A stretch of DNA of 64,000 bases from Phymorhynchus buccinoides (GCA_017654935.2 CM065686.1:27749243-27813242), one strand, 5' to 3'; positions 31,308-43,166 are shown, counted from the first letter of the stretch. The notes: generated by a model not told the origin, from the sequence alone. Program-made: numbers and translations.

Positions 31308-32900
31308 TCATTCTGAGTCACTTTCCTCGGCGCAAGTAGAAAGTGACTCTTCTGAGGCATGTGGTAGGACAGTTGCCTCTTCGTCATCATCAGAGTCTGG
31401 AAAGTTCTCCAGGAAGTCCACCATTTCCGTTGGCAAGATGAGTTCCTCCTCTTCTGTGGTCCACAATGGTTCCATGGCGTCATCAATGCTAATCCATCCA
31501 TGTCCATTGCATGGTGATGGAACATCAGACATGGGTTTGAGGGCCCTCTTCCAAATGGCAGCTTGAAAGTTGCTTCGTTTCATGTGTTGTTGAAGGGTTT
31601 GTGTGCACAGAGGCATGCTTGCCATGTCAATGTTGTGGTTTGCGTTCAATGGCTCATCTCAGCATCTCTCCATGAGTAGATGATGTCGGAAGTCATTGAC
31701 ACTGGTAAAACGGTGTTTGCCGTACATGGCACAGGTGAACATTTCAAGATCGTTTTTGACTTCTTCTGGGATGTCCCATGTATCTCCAAGTTGGGCAATT
31801 ATTTCCACGAATCTTGGATTCTGCTGAAGGACTTTGATGGGTTTCATTTTCCCAATGCCCTTGAATGCACTTGTTGCATTGCATCCCGTGTAAGCATGAA
31901 GAGCCAGCAATGCGGTGCAGTGCTGTTGCCCATATGCTTTTGCAATGTCAGTGTTATTGATGAGCCGTTGTTTGTTGCCAGTTCCTGTGTCGAACAGAAT
32001 CACCACGTCCTTCAGCTGCAGAGTGAAGTGCAGGAGAATAAAGAAGATGTCTGAGTCTGGACTCTTTACACGGACGAATCTGTAGCCATTCCGTTCAGCG
32101 TATGCACAGTAGAGAGCAACTCTGGACGAGTCTCCTCTTGTGTTGATTTGAGCGTTGCAATTGGCGTCCTTGTTGTTGTCAGTCCATCAACTGATTGCAG
32201 CAGGAAGGCTTCTCCCTCACATATCAGGATGACTTTTCTGTCTTTGACTTTTGGCGCAAGTTCATCTTTGCTCCAAACCTCGAGTAGCACTTTGCTGAGC
32301 TGCTTCTTGTTTTCGTCATTTGACAGAAACGTCTTCCAATCTCCAGGCCGCTTGGTGCTTTCTCCTTTGATGATTATCTTGTCGCCAGTGCCTCTCCTTT
32401 TCCTTTCCATTGCTTTGATAGTCATTTTGGTACATGTCTGTACTGAACACCACGTCCGTTCCTTTTGGCAGCATGTGAAATATCTTTTGAGCAATCTCCC
32501 TGAAGTTGGAAGGAAGCTGTTGCAAACAGTGAAAGACTGCATTGCCATCGATCACAACCAGTGTCTCGTCATGGGGAGGTAGAGCAGCATCTTCCAGATC
32601 TTTGGTGAGGTAGTTAAACCCTTTGGCTTTGTCAGTCTTGGCCAGGAAATTGTCGGCAGTGGCAATTCTGTAAGGCACAGGAGTAAGTTGGTATGTCATC
32701 AACTGTTTCAGATCGAGTTGAACACCTTCTTCCTGTGCCTTTACAATGAGTTGGAAGGCGGTGTTTCCTTGTTGTTTGTACCCCACAACGTTCTTCTTGG
32801 AAGTCTTCATGCGGACGACTTTGTTCATTGATGCCATCGTTTTCAACTTCAGCTGTTTGACACGTTCAAAGAAGTAGTCATTTGCCATCAGTCTGTGCAC
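31308..32900 (-). pseudogene. XPG/FEN-like nuclease and C-terminal region of the second element
   Basis: Going down the minus strand: HDETLVVIDGNAVFHCLQQL (near 32560) gives the first Asp of an XPG-type nuclease. A frameshift near 32410 follows. QEE and then SRVALYCAYAERNGYRFVRV (32140-32070) gives the Glu/Asp helix, KSPDSDIFFILL (32065) the Asp-x-Asp, and LLALHAYTGCNATSAFKGIG (31915-31850) the helical DNA-binding loop. The tail has the repeated pattern SPCNGHGWISIDDAMEPLW and an acidic end. No cysteine cluster is present. Most blocks share one frame, so a few stops and two frame changes are what break the protein. Confidence 0.78.
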
Positions 32901-33086
32901 GATGAACGCCTCCTTCTCGGCTTTACCAGCTTCCTCTGCTCAGAGAACATCATGCTGAATGTCAGCTGGGACAGATGCTCCTGATGACTGTTGACAAGAC
33001 GATGAGGTTGACAGAGGCTTCCACACAGAAAGGGTAGATGAAACTTTTTATTGCTTCCTGAGTCTTTTTGACGTTGCTTTCGCTCT

Positions 33087-34502
33087 TCAGTATCTCAGAA
33101 GGACGCAAGCCACGGTGTCTGCTGCCAACCTCACCCCCTTGAGCCATGCCAGCCATGTCAAGAGTTGCTTGAAGATACTTTGACCTCTCATGTGCTGTTC
33201 TGACCCATCTCTGGTAGACATCATGGTTAGACAGCAGTCCCGTGAGACCAGCACCACCTCCCCCAGCTCCACCTCGGCTTTTGCATGCTTCATGAACGTT
33301 TCCTCCATGGTCTTGTCCACTGCACAGTGATTGCCAGGAATGAAGGATCTCGCCACACTGAACGCACCTCTTTTCAGCAGATCCTTGGCTCCAGGATGTG
33401 ACAAGTCAATGTTAGCCAAGAAGAATGAGAAGAAGGTCAGGTAGCGTGCATAATTTGATCCACCAAAACTGAAGAAGAGGTCTGGCATCTGAGACATCGT
33501 GTGTGCATAGAGCAGGAAATCGTTGGTTTTGACAGCCTCAATGAGCGCCAGGACAAGCCAGACATGATCGATGTACGACAACCAAAATTGTGCAGTTGGT
33601 CCAAAGGCTCCTTCTCTGACTCTGTCTCTAAACTGTCCGTACTCTGCCATGAAACTGGTGATAGCTTCATCTTGCTGAAGCTGAGACAATGTCGCCTTTG
33701 AGAACAGCGATGAGGTTGCCTAGAGTTTAATCATACTTTCTTCTGGTAGTGTCGGAAGTGACGTGTCTTCATCCTGGATTTTAAGATATCTTTCCAGCAG
33801 CATGCGTTCGAGACTCTCGAGCATAGTCTTATGGCAGAACAATGCTCGTTCATAATGTTTGCCAGACAGCACACCTTGCAGTGAACCAGAAAATATCAGG
33901 CCTACCTCCAGAAGGATATCTCCAAACCCAGAACCATCCAGCTTCTTCCCAAGCATCTTGAGGTTCGCACAGGCAAGATGAAAAGTACCGATCAGAATGA
34001 TATGCTTCTTGTACCGATCAGGTTTGTTCCAGACGATCGGGTAGGCTTTCATACACACACCCAAATCGAACGTAATGAAGACATACTCTTGTCCAACTTC
34101 CCTTGTGGCCTCCTCAGCAAGTCGCAAGCACTCTTGGACTGTCTTGTACTCAGTGATTGGGTGATGGATCACAGGGTAGTAGTCCAATGTTGTCTTCTTT
34201 GCCGGGGTCTCCCCACACTGTAAAACGAAGCCAGACCACGCTGGTATTTCCTGATGTGACATGCTGCTGTATTTCCGGAGAAGAACCCAGTGGAGATTTG
34301 TACTTTGAACTTTCTTGAGAGCATGTTCACCTCCATCGACTGTCCAGTACCTGACTGCAAAAGGTGGGCTTTTCCGCTGGGTTATGAAGCACTCTGGTAA
34401 AGCCTCCTGTGTCAATTGCAGAGATTGCTCACCGGTTCTTGGAATGGATGGCATCACTCGGAAAGTTCCACCATGATCAGTCCCCTCAACTTCTTGCAGC
34501 AT
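33087..34502 (-). pseudogene. Transposase part of the second Academ-like element
   Basis: 34502-33720 is open for 260 codons. It contains FAVRYWTVDGGEHALKKV, then YVFITFDLGVCMKAYPIVW (likely first catalytic Asp), then LIGTFHLACANLKMLGKKL and DGSG, the same G-FH...GK-L-GSG block as in the first element. After one stop the same frame continues at 33689-33087: PDLFFSFGGSNYARYLTFFS, then IPGNHCAVDKTMEETFMKHA, parallel to the third catalytic block of the first element. The domain order transposase-nuclease is therefore shared by two divergent copies. It needs two or three repairs to be open and is presumably inactive. Confidence 0.75.
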
Positions 34503-35109
34503 GATGCCGTGTGCTGTGCGAATAGAACTCTGGCTGTGGACTACACTCAGCAGTTGGTCAAAATTGTCAAACCCAAAGCGGAAGGCGTTGTTGGATTTAC
34601 TGCGATCTGTGTGCTGAGCACGTTTGAGGCTTCTTGCAAAGCTTTTCCGATGGCTGTCTCAAGTTCTAATGCGAATGAATAATGTTCACAATGTCCAAGC
34701 CTATCCATGAGCGTGATCAGTTCAGCATGCCCAGAATAATGTCCTCAGTTTATATGCTATAACTATGTTTTAACATAGTATTTGCGTCAAAGCCAAAAAG
34801 GGGGTAGGGGAGATAAACCGGCGACAGTGGACGTCAGGATAGCCCTATGGTAATGGGGCATAGCTCAAAAGAAGCGCAAGAGACTGTTCTTTTAAACCAT
34901 GGTAAAGTTTGTTTCTAATGACTTGCACAGTGTTGGCGAGATACAGTTTATTGCTAATATTTCAGCAAATTCACGGTGTGCAGCGTTTGACAGACGGTGG
35001 GTGCGCAAGTAGCTTCACTGCGGTCCAAGTATTGTAGTTATTGTCATTCTGATTATTGCATATCGTGTAGAAGGCATTGATATCAACACAAACGAATCGC
35101 AAATTCTTG

Positions 35110-35505
35110 CAGGTTAAAAAACAAAGACACAGCTAATCAACAAACTTAATAGAAGTTTTTGGACCAACCAAAAGCGGCCCCGGCACCGGAGATGGGTACC
35201 CTTGAAAATTAAGCCAGAAGGAACAGTCCAAATGAGAATTTTCTCTGGGAACATTTGTTTTCGTGATCTATACACCCTAAGCTACCAGAAAATGCCCATG
35301 AAAAATTTATTAGGGGGGGGTGCATGGTAAGCAGGAATTCCTCACAGAGTTATAATACAATCCACAATAAACATCTGTCACAAAGTCTTCTTGGCCTAGA
35401 CAAGTTATTAATTTTCACAATAGGCAAATTTCAGCCTGCTTTTTCAGAATAGCGGTTGACTCCTTTACTATTCTGCCGGTCGTGGTCGGAAAAAAGTCCC
35501 GAGAG
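35110..35505. other. Intronic DNA, nothing recognised
   Basis: Between the transposon end and a GA microsatellite. No gene or repeat family is recognised. Confidence 0.4.
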
Positions 35506-35506
35506 A

Positions 35507-35690
<184 letters not shown>

Positions 35691-35725
35691 TTGCTACCAC
35701 CACACTACATTATATATAGGCCTAC

Positions 35726-35879
35726 CCTTGTATTGAGGGAAACAGGAGGTGAGGCTGGCGGTTCGCACGTGCTCCATGAAGACGTCCTTCTTGTTGAGGA
35801 ACAGGATGAAGTCGGTCTTCTCCAGGAACTGGTTGTTGGACACCTCGTGGAATGCCTGCAGGCTGTCCAGCAGCATGTT
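35726..35879 (-). CDS. G protein alpha subunit, exon with NKKD motif
   Basis: 154 bases, the standard length for this exon in Gi and Gq genes. The acceptor TTTGTCCCCAG precedes 35879 and the donor AAGG/GTAGGC follows 35726. It encodes NMLLDSLQAFHEVSNNQFLE and then the guanine-specificity motif in FILFLNKKDVFMEHV, followed by LTSCFPQYKG. All G4 residues (N-K-K-D) are present. It starts in phase 0 and ends in phase 1. Confidence 0.95.
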
Positions 35880-35889
35880 CTGGGGACAA

Positions 35890-36590
35890 ACGCAACCATG
35901 AAAACAATGTCACACCCATATGGGCTTGTGTACATTAGACCCGCAATCCGCACGCATACCCCCATAGAAACGTCTGTATGTTTTGCCTCAATAAACGGAC
36001 CGAATTCTGCCTGACTTTGTTGTGTTTTGTGTGTCTACAATTGGTCCAAGTGGTCATCTAATTATTTTCGGATACGCCATACGCGTATATAGGAAATAAG
36101 CCGAATGGGACTGCGGATGAGTTTCCGGTGTGTAATATGCATAGGCCTACTTCTTCATATTTGTTGCTTCCAGATTTCGTTTTTGCGGACTGCGGATGAG
36201 TTTTCATACGTAAGTTTTCTAAATGTGCACATACCCTTACATTAAATTCACAAACGAATTTAAAGAAATGTGTCTAAGCAGACTTTTATTATATAATTGC
36301 AGTTCCAATATTAATTTATTGAAAATCTTTTACTTAGGTCTATTCAATACCAGAACTATCAACAATTCTTTCTTGAACGATTAAAGGGTAAAAGTCCTGC
36401 ACGAGAAAGTTATATGAAATAACAAGAGCAGAGGTAATGTGATAGCACAAAATGGGTCTTCTTCTTCTTCTTTTTCGATCACTCAGACAGTTTCCTGTCA
36501 ATTATGAGCGCAGATGCGTCATGCTGCCGCTATGCGCCTAAGTAAGAAATAGTTAGGCCCAGCATGTCCGACTTCGGCTGGAGGAAATCA
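35890..36590. other. Intron between the switch II and NKKD exons
   Basis: A short intron of about 1 kb. A direct repeat GACTGCGGATGAGTTT occurs at about 36111 and 36189. No gene is seen. Confidence 0.45.
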
Positions 36591-36599
36591 TTTTGAAAG

Positions 36600-36865
36600 T
36601 GTTTCTTGAAAAAAGGGAAAAAAGGCAGAGTCAAAGAGAGTGACAGATTAGAGGAAGTTACAGCACAGAACTTACAGAAGGTGGGGGAACTATTTATGCA
36701 AAAAACCCCCCCGGTATCCCCAATGGGTCTAAACATTCGCTCCCCTTGGACTACTGGTTTCAGATTCTGCGACCTGGGCTGCGAGTTGGGACTCTACGGG
36801 ATGAGCGGCGTGAGAGCAACGCCACTCTGCGGCCCAGAAAATGGGACAGCAAAACAAGGTGTCCA
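36600..36865. repeat. Dispersed repeat, copy 2, joined to a GCGGCGTG-type repeat
   Basis: 36620-36725 matches 10170-10300. The next part (GATGAGCGGCGTGAGAGCAA, then CAGAAAATGGGACA) matches 56340-56440. The two together resemble a composite SINE-like unit, but no tRNA-like head is visible here. Confidence 0.65.
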
Positions 36866-36921
36866 AATAGGCAAGATAATGTTTGAATTCAGTTATAATT
36901 GCAATGGAGTAATAAACTCAC

Positions 36922-37051
36922 GGTGGAAGGCTCCTCTTCTACACTCTGGTCGAAGCCGCTGAGGGCCACGAAGAAGAGAACGGCTGTCACCCCTTCAAAG
37001 AAATGGATCCACTTCTTTCGCAAGCTCTGCTGCCCCGCCACGTCAGTCACC
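36922..37051 (-). CDS. G protein alpha subunit, switch II exon
   Basis: 130 bases, the usual length of this exon in Gi/Gq genes. The acceptor TTGCCTCCAG precedes 37051 and the donor ACC/GTGAGT follows 36922. It encodes [20 protein letters not shown] and then [12 protein letters not shown]. The catalytic Gln of the DxxGQ motif is kept, but the usual DVGGQ reads DVAGQ and the following R reads Q. The WIH-FEGV and ALSG-DQ blocks are standard. Confidence 0.95.
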
Positions 37052-37204
37052 CTGGAGGCAAACAATAAAACCCACCCCCGTGAATCATGCAATCCAATGT
37101 CATTTTAGTGAAAGCAGTTAAGATCGTGCCAATAAGAAAGATTTTGTATGCGAATCCAGCTCATGGTACACGAATAAATGTGACCACCTCCACCACATTA
37201 ATAT

Positions 37205-37832
37205 ATATGTCAAAGTAGAAACTAGAATCCAGTTGGATTCGGAAGAAATCTGAAATCTAATTTCTACTGGACTTTTTCTAGTAGAAATTGGAATTCTGAT
37301 TTCTACTAGTACAAATCGGAATTCCGATTTGTACTGACAGCCAGTAGAAAATGGAATCCAGTACAAATTGGAATCAACATATTGTTTCAGTTGTAAGAGA
37401 AGAAAGACAAAACGAGGGTGGAGTTGATAGTTAAAGAGCAGTAATCGTTGAATTCTAATCCCTTTGACTGCAGCACTAGACAAGACAACCTAATCCCTTT
37501 GGCTGCAGCACTAGAAAAGACAACCTAATCCCTTTGGCTGCAGCACTAGAAAAGACAACCTAATCCCTTTGGCTACAGCACTAGAAAAGACAGGGACTAG
37601 GGACTGCAGCCAAAGGGGTTAGGTTGTCTTTTCTAGTGCTGCAGCCAAAGGGGTTAGGTTGTCTTTTCTAGTGCTGCAGCCAAAGGGGTTAGGTTGTCTT
37701 TTCTAGTGCTGCAGCCAAAGGGGTTAGGTTGTCTTTTCTAGTGCTGCAGCCAAAGGGGTTAGGTGTCAAATAGGTTGATTCCAATTTGTACTGGATTCGA
37801 TTTGAAAACCTACTGGATGCCCATTTCTACTA
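37205..37832. mobile_element. Nested foldback element with 35-bp direct and inverted units
   Basis: In the core, four direct copies of a 35-bp unit (CCCTTTGGCTGCAGCACTAG within each) at 37455-37594 are followed, after a 10-base spacer, by four to five copies of the exact reverse complement (37604-37764). The outer arms (AAATTGGAATCAAC at 37366, GTTGATTCCAATTT at 37776) also pair. Further short palindromes such as AAATCGGAATTCCGATTT lie in the left arm. It could form a very large cruciform. Confidence 0.9.
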
Positions 37833-37839
37833 TGATTTT

Positions 37840-38180
37840 GGTTTAGGTGATCCCATAAAAAAAATGCTAATTATGTTTCAATGTTTTGATATGCGTAAGT
37901 AGGAAAATGCTTGATTATGTTTCTTGTACAAGCGATTCCATAATATATTTTTTCTTAATTACGTTTCAGTTCTTTTAAATGCGGAAGTCTTCATTTTTTG
38001 TACAGGTAATTCCACAATAATTTTTGCTGATGAGGTTACATTGTTTAAAAATGCGGAAGTAAGATATTGCTTGATTATGTTTCTCTTACAGGCGATTCCA
38101 TACTATGCTTCAAGGCCTTAAAATGCGGGTTTTTATTGTGATTTTGTACAGGCGATTCCATAATAATTTTATTAATGTTA
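37840..38180. repeat. Minisatellite with GCGATTCCATAATA unit
   Basis: Four imperfect tandem units of about 65 bases, each with an A-TGCGGAAGT-like part and ACAGGCGATTCCATA. Confidence 0.65.
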
Positions 38181-38927
38181 CAATGGAATGCCAATTTCTA
38201 TTCTCATCGTTATCACTTACTTCATCTATGATTTAAAAAAAAATTTGTTGTGAGTAGTTTTCAAAATAGTTAATTCCTCTGCCTGTTTGTTTGGAGACCA
38301 ATGTATTGTGGCAGTTGAGAGAATAAAGTCCCCCGAGGAAGACGAGATTAATCTCGCCGAAATATTGGGAGAAAAAAAGCAACTTGTTTGCCTCTGTTTT
38401 TTGTTCTGTATATATATATATTTTTATCCTTAATTTGGATACCATCTCAGTAGTTAGCCCTCCCTAGTCATGTCTATTAGGTTTGGAAATTAAAATTTCA
38501 GAACATTATTATTTTGTTCATTTTACATAAGATTTTCATAAGATTTTTTACTATTTCTGGTTTAACTTTGTGCTGGTTTGCTTTTATTGTGGATTTTCGA
38601 TTTGATGCAGAGAGGACACCATTCTCTTGTAGAATGTCTTTTTTGCTCAGGTTGGCCATCCACTGGACAGTCAATTTGCAGGCCAATCATGCAAACTGAT
38701 GAGATCTTCTCAAGATCCAAACAGCTGTCTTTGCATAAGGCACTGTCCCTCCCCCATTGGGAGAAAAAGTAAATCAGCACAATTTATATAACTTTTTAAT
38801 TTTTTATTATTTTTAATTTTTTTTTTTATTTTTTGAACACGAACATTACTCAAAGTTAACATTAACTGGTTTTGTTTCTGAGGTTCACAAATAAAGACAT
38901 TGGACACAGAAAAGCTTTATCAAAGCA

Positions 38928-38979
<52 letters not shown>

Positions 38980-40232
38980 CAAATAAATAAATAAATAAAC
39001 AACATTACACAAAACTTCATGGCAGTCAATGTTTTATTAAAAACAACAAATTTTCGTTTGTCTAAAGCAAACTTTTTCAAGTAGCCAACTACTATGTACA
39101 CACACACAAGTGATTTTCTATCTGTGAAAAAATGTTTTTATATACACTAGCCTTTTTTCTATTCACTGAGCTTAAATCACTAAGTTCTAATTTTCAGTAT
39201 CTCAATAATTATGTAGTGAACTCTTCTCATTGTTGTCTTCACTCCAACCTCGTTTCTACGGTTATCTTCTAATTTTTTTCCCCTCAGTTTACCCTCTCTC
39301 TACATTATTTTGAATTCTTATTAACTCACTTTGATCCTATCCCTTAACTTGCGAGTTTGATAGCAACATACATACATATGAAAGCATTTGCACGATATGT
39401 TAAAGCCAAAACAGATATATATATATATTAAATATTAAAAATTAAAAATGTCGAAATGCTTCACTACCATCATATTAGAAATTTCATACATAATTTTCCT
39501 AACTTAGTTTTTATTATACACACGACCGGTAATTTTCTTATATGCCGATGTTAAATCTTTAGTAAAACCTTTTATAGCCAACAGTGTGACCCTATATTAC
39601 ATAGGATTCGTTGTTCCAATAATATAACCAAAGCTTCAGACCTGTTCTGTAATATGTGTTATATATTATTATATGTGTGCAGAGAGATTGGTAATGTATT
39701 ATCACATCACAAAACGTCCATCTCACTATTAATTAAACAAAGTTCATATTCTTACACATAATAAGCAGACCTGTGATTATGAGCAGTGTTCACCAGGACA
39801 TATACTAATATCACTATTAACAGGGTCTATTCTAAAAATTTCACCAATTTCATGTATCAATAAAATGTAATCTACCACATAACAATTGGTCGTGTTCACC
39901 GTTAATGTCACAAAGGGGGGAGAGAGAGGGGGGTATATCTTCACATCGCAAATGATTTATCCTAATAATAAACCAGTTTTTGGGTTTTTTCATCAAAGTG
40001 GTTGTCATGTAACTGTTAGGCAGTTTCAGCAGACTATGTTATTACACAAAGGAAGAAACAAGTGTAATGCTATAACAGCTTCGTGAAAGGTGTCCCTAAA
40101 AATGACACCCGAATTATGTCCCCATAGTGTATCAGAACCCTAACCATGAGGCATATTCACCAGTAGAAATGATGTATAGTAGTATCATGTGGATCTAAAA
40201 TTTGATTGGAAGCGGTTTGGTTTTATCCCACT
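38181..40232. other. AT-rich intronic DNA downstream of the Penelope-like element
   Basis: No gene is seen. It includes an (AT)n tract at 38931-38976 and a strong short hairpin, CGAGATTAATCTCG, at 38344-38357, discussed as a possible degenerate hammerhead. Confidence 0.45.
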
Positions 40233-42408
40233 CTACCAGTATTGTTTCCTAACTGACCCGAAGTCTTGTCTGGAGTTCATTCCTGCCACATTGGTCCCTA
40301 GATTGTAAATCCAATAATTTTCCCTTTTCAAAAGGTTCTTTTCTTCATGTACCCTATCTATCGCTATAATCTTTATGTACTCTAGTTTGTCTGACTTAGG
40401 GTGGGGCTGAGAGCAAAAGTGTTTTGCCGCTGCACATTTGTTGACCTTCTGTAACTTAATGTCAGACTTGTGGTTAGCCCATCTTAAGCGCAGGCTTTTT
40501 GTGGAGCCTACGTACCACTGATTAGGGTGGATTTCACACTTGATCATGTAAATAACATTGTTTGTTCTACAGTTCAGGTTTTCTTTCACTTTCCATTTTC
40601 TATTGTCCCATGGTGATGCAAATTCCTTTGTGTTTTCACCATGGTCGCATGTGTCACATCTTTTGGACTTGCAGGTGAAGTATCCTGGCTCCAGGTGTGG
40701 TCCATGTTGAACGAATCTGTTGGGGACTGTCGGTTAGTACATTTCACCAAGATTTTTTCTTCTTCGGTCAGCTGAGATAATCTGGTTTTTCTAAAATATG
40801 TCCTTGTTCTTTGGGTTAGCATACAGTAGGTGTAGGTTTCGTCTGATGATTTCTGACTTGTTGGGACACCTAGGGTCGAAGTTGGTAACCCAGGCGATCT
40901 TTTTGTTGTTCTTGCATTTTTCTTTCGTTAACAGATGCTTTCTATCTTTCTTTGCTCCCTTGTTCAACTCTTTCTTTGCTTTGCTGTAGTCCCATCCAGA
41001 CAACGCGAAGTATTTTGCATACTCCTCTATCCTGTACTCCAGGTCTCTTTCTTCACTGCACAGCATTCTAAGCCTAGTGCCAACACTGGTTATTAAGCCC
41101 TTGAATACGGCAGGAGAATGGGAGCTGTTTGGTGGTAGATATGAGTGGTTATGCTTGGAAAAAACGTCTGTTACAATCTTACCCTCTCTTATTTTCAGGT
41201 CTACGTCTAGATATTGTGCTGTTTTCCCACATTTGATCGTCCATTTAATGTTTGGTGCACTGAGGGATTGTAGGTGTTTCTCAAATTCTTTTGCATCCTC
41301 TGCGTTGGGTAACACTGTGATACCATCGTCTCTGAATCTTGTCCAGTTCAATGTTTCTTGCTCTTCCCGTTCTTCGTTTGGTAGGAGGCTTGTTATTAAT
41401 GGCACAGGGGACTCTTTTACTAGCTTGTTGTCTAATGTTCCCATATATATATATCTACATAATCGCACGAGTGGGCTGGCCCCATGGCAGTTCCATGATT
41501 CGGGGTGGCATGTATTGTCTTACTATTTCCATCTGTGTGTTCACAGGTGTTTCTATTCAAGCAGATGTTTAGTGCTTCGATAATGCAGTTTGTGGATGCA
41601 GGTAGGTCCGTAGGGTACTTTTCCAGAAGTGTTCTTGTGGCCGGAACGCCCATACTGTTGTTGACATTCGGGAACAAAGCGATGACGTCACAAACTGTGA
41701 TGACCGCCCTTTCCGGTAAAGGGGAGAGTTTTTCATTAATCTCCATCACTTTGGATAAAAATTCCCTCGTATCCTGTACTTGAGTTCTTTCCGGAGGTCA
41801 CACGTAGCAAGTTGGACGAATTTTGATAAGTTTTCAGTTGGTGTCCCACAACCCGATATTAGGAGACGCATGGGGTATGGCTTGCTTTTGTGAGTTTTTA
41901 TAAGGGGTTTGCATTTGCCCGACTTTTTGTTGTCTACTTCATTCACAAACTTAGCTATGCTTGCGTTGATTTCCCCTTTCTTCAGCCATTTGCTGGACCA
42001 TGTTTTGACTCCTTTTCCTATCATAGTTGATGGATCTTTCTCAATGACATCATAAAACTTTCCGTTGTTGAGTTCTTTCATAATCTTTTCATCATCCTTT
42101 TCTAAATTTGTAATCACTGTAGTACCCGCTTTATCGGCATATCTGCAAGCCGCATTGTGTGTCAGTGGAAGGTTACATAGTTCAGAAAGAGCTTTCCTAT
42201 GTTCCTGTGTTAGGTTATCTCTGATTCTCTTTCTTTGGTCTATCGCTAAGAATCTTGTAGTGCATGCCTCTATGAACGATTCGAGGGCATGATTTTTTCT
42301 TGGTGCATGGTTCTTTGTAGGTTTATACCATGGATGCTTCACAAAATCCTCTGTTAGTTCATCATCGTCATCCGTGTCTCGTTGTGATTCAAAATGGTAG
42401 TGCCAACG

Positions 42409-42410
<2 letters not shown>
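40233..42410 (-). mobile_element. Penelope-like element with GIY-YIG endonuclease, frameshifted
   Basis: The reverse transcriptase blocks run down the minus strand. First comes PYPMRLLISGCGTPTENLSK (about 41870), then ITVCDVIALFPNVNNS (41690), then NHGTAMGPAHS (41500), and the catalytic TRFRDDGI (41340). CKSKRCDTCDHGE (40660) is the linker Cys motif. The last block, NNVIYMIKCEIHPNQWYVGS with R-xx-H downstream (40560-40470), is a GIY-YIG endonuclease. At least four frame changes separate the blocks, so the copy is inactive. It lies in the G alpha intron between the switch I and switch II exons, in the sense orientation. The 5' end runs into a (GCGT)n tract at 42405-42480. Confidence 0.92.
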
Positions 42411-42445
<35 letters not shown>

Positions 42446-42486
42446 GCGCGCGTGCGTGCGCGTGTGTGCGTGTGCATGTGTGTGCA
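42405..42486. repeat. GCGT/GT microsatellite
   Basis: (GTGC)n then (GT)n at the 5' boundary of the Penelope-like element. Confidence 0.9.
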
Positions 42487-42739
42487 GTGACATATCAATT
42501 TAAAAACAATAAAACAGACGATAACATACTCTCAGAAATAACTTGGGGAAAATGATCCTTACGCCACCACACTAACATTACATTCATCAATGCAAGGTGA
42601 GAAAGCAAGACAAACATTTAAGATTTTTTAAATAATAAAATAGACTAACCTGATAAAATTATCCTCATCTATTTGGTAGAAAAAATGCAGTAGAATAGGC
42701 CAACCAGGTAGAGAAAAATAGTAGGTGGCAGTAAGATAC

Positions 42740-42832
42740 GAAAAAGGTAGTCAAAGAGAAGAACAGTTGCTAGCACACACGTCACAGAAATGGACAATTT
42801 CCAGAATGTGGGTGAACTATTTGTACTGGAGT
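42740..42832. repeat. Weak copy of the dispersed repeat next to a G alpha donor
   Basis: GGTAGTCAAAGAGAAGAAC and GGGTGAACTATTTGTACTGG resemble the repeat at 10165 and 36620. It abuts the donor of the exon at 42972-42844. Confidence 0.5.
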
Positions 42833-42843
42833 ATTTCACGAAC

Positions 42844-42972
42844 TTGAAGTGGAAGTGGTCGACGGTGAACGTGTGCTCCTGCATTCCCAGCGTGGGCCAT
42901 CGGATGTAGAGGATGTCCTCCACCGTGGGCGCGTAGTCCGAACTCATGACGCGGTCCATGCTCTCCAGAAAA
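42844..42972 (-). CDS. G protein alpha subunit, switch I exon
   Basis: 129 bases, the usual length. The acceptor GTGTGCAG (inside a CA tract) precedes 42972. The donor AA/GTTCGT follows 42844. With this donor the join reads HFK-VTDVAGQ, the same length as the family pattern HFKMFDVGGQ. It encodes [20 protein letters not shown] and then [15 protein letters not shown]. The arginine that is the cholera-toxin site and a GTPase-finger residue is kept (R in IRWPT), as is the switch I Thr. The usual RVxTTG reads RWPTLG. Confidence 0.95.
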
Positions 42973-42973
42973 C

Positions 42974-43166
42974 TGCACACACACACACACACACACACGC
43001 ACGCACGCGCACGCACGCACGCACCCGCGCGAACACGCATACATACACACATCAACCCACACAAATTCGCGCGCGCATGCACACAAATTCTCTCTCGCGC
43101 GCGCAAGCACACACACACACACACACGCACGCACGCACGCACGCACACGCACGCGCACACGCACGC

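Larger units (their letters stand above)
30610..35109 (-). mobile_element. Second Academ-like transposon with XPG nuclease, in a G alpha intron
   Basis: A 4.5-kb element with inverted repeats of about 350 bases (30610-30965 and 34760-35109). The outer ends read CAAGAATTTG. The coding strand is the same as the host gene. The encoded parts are described separately. The two arms differ by scattered substitutions and a few indels, so this is not a very recent insertion. It is the same superfamily as 23931-27671, but the arm sequences and protein are strongly diverged. Confidence 0.85.
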
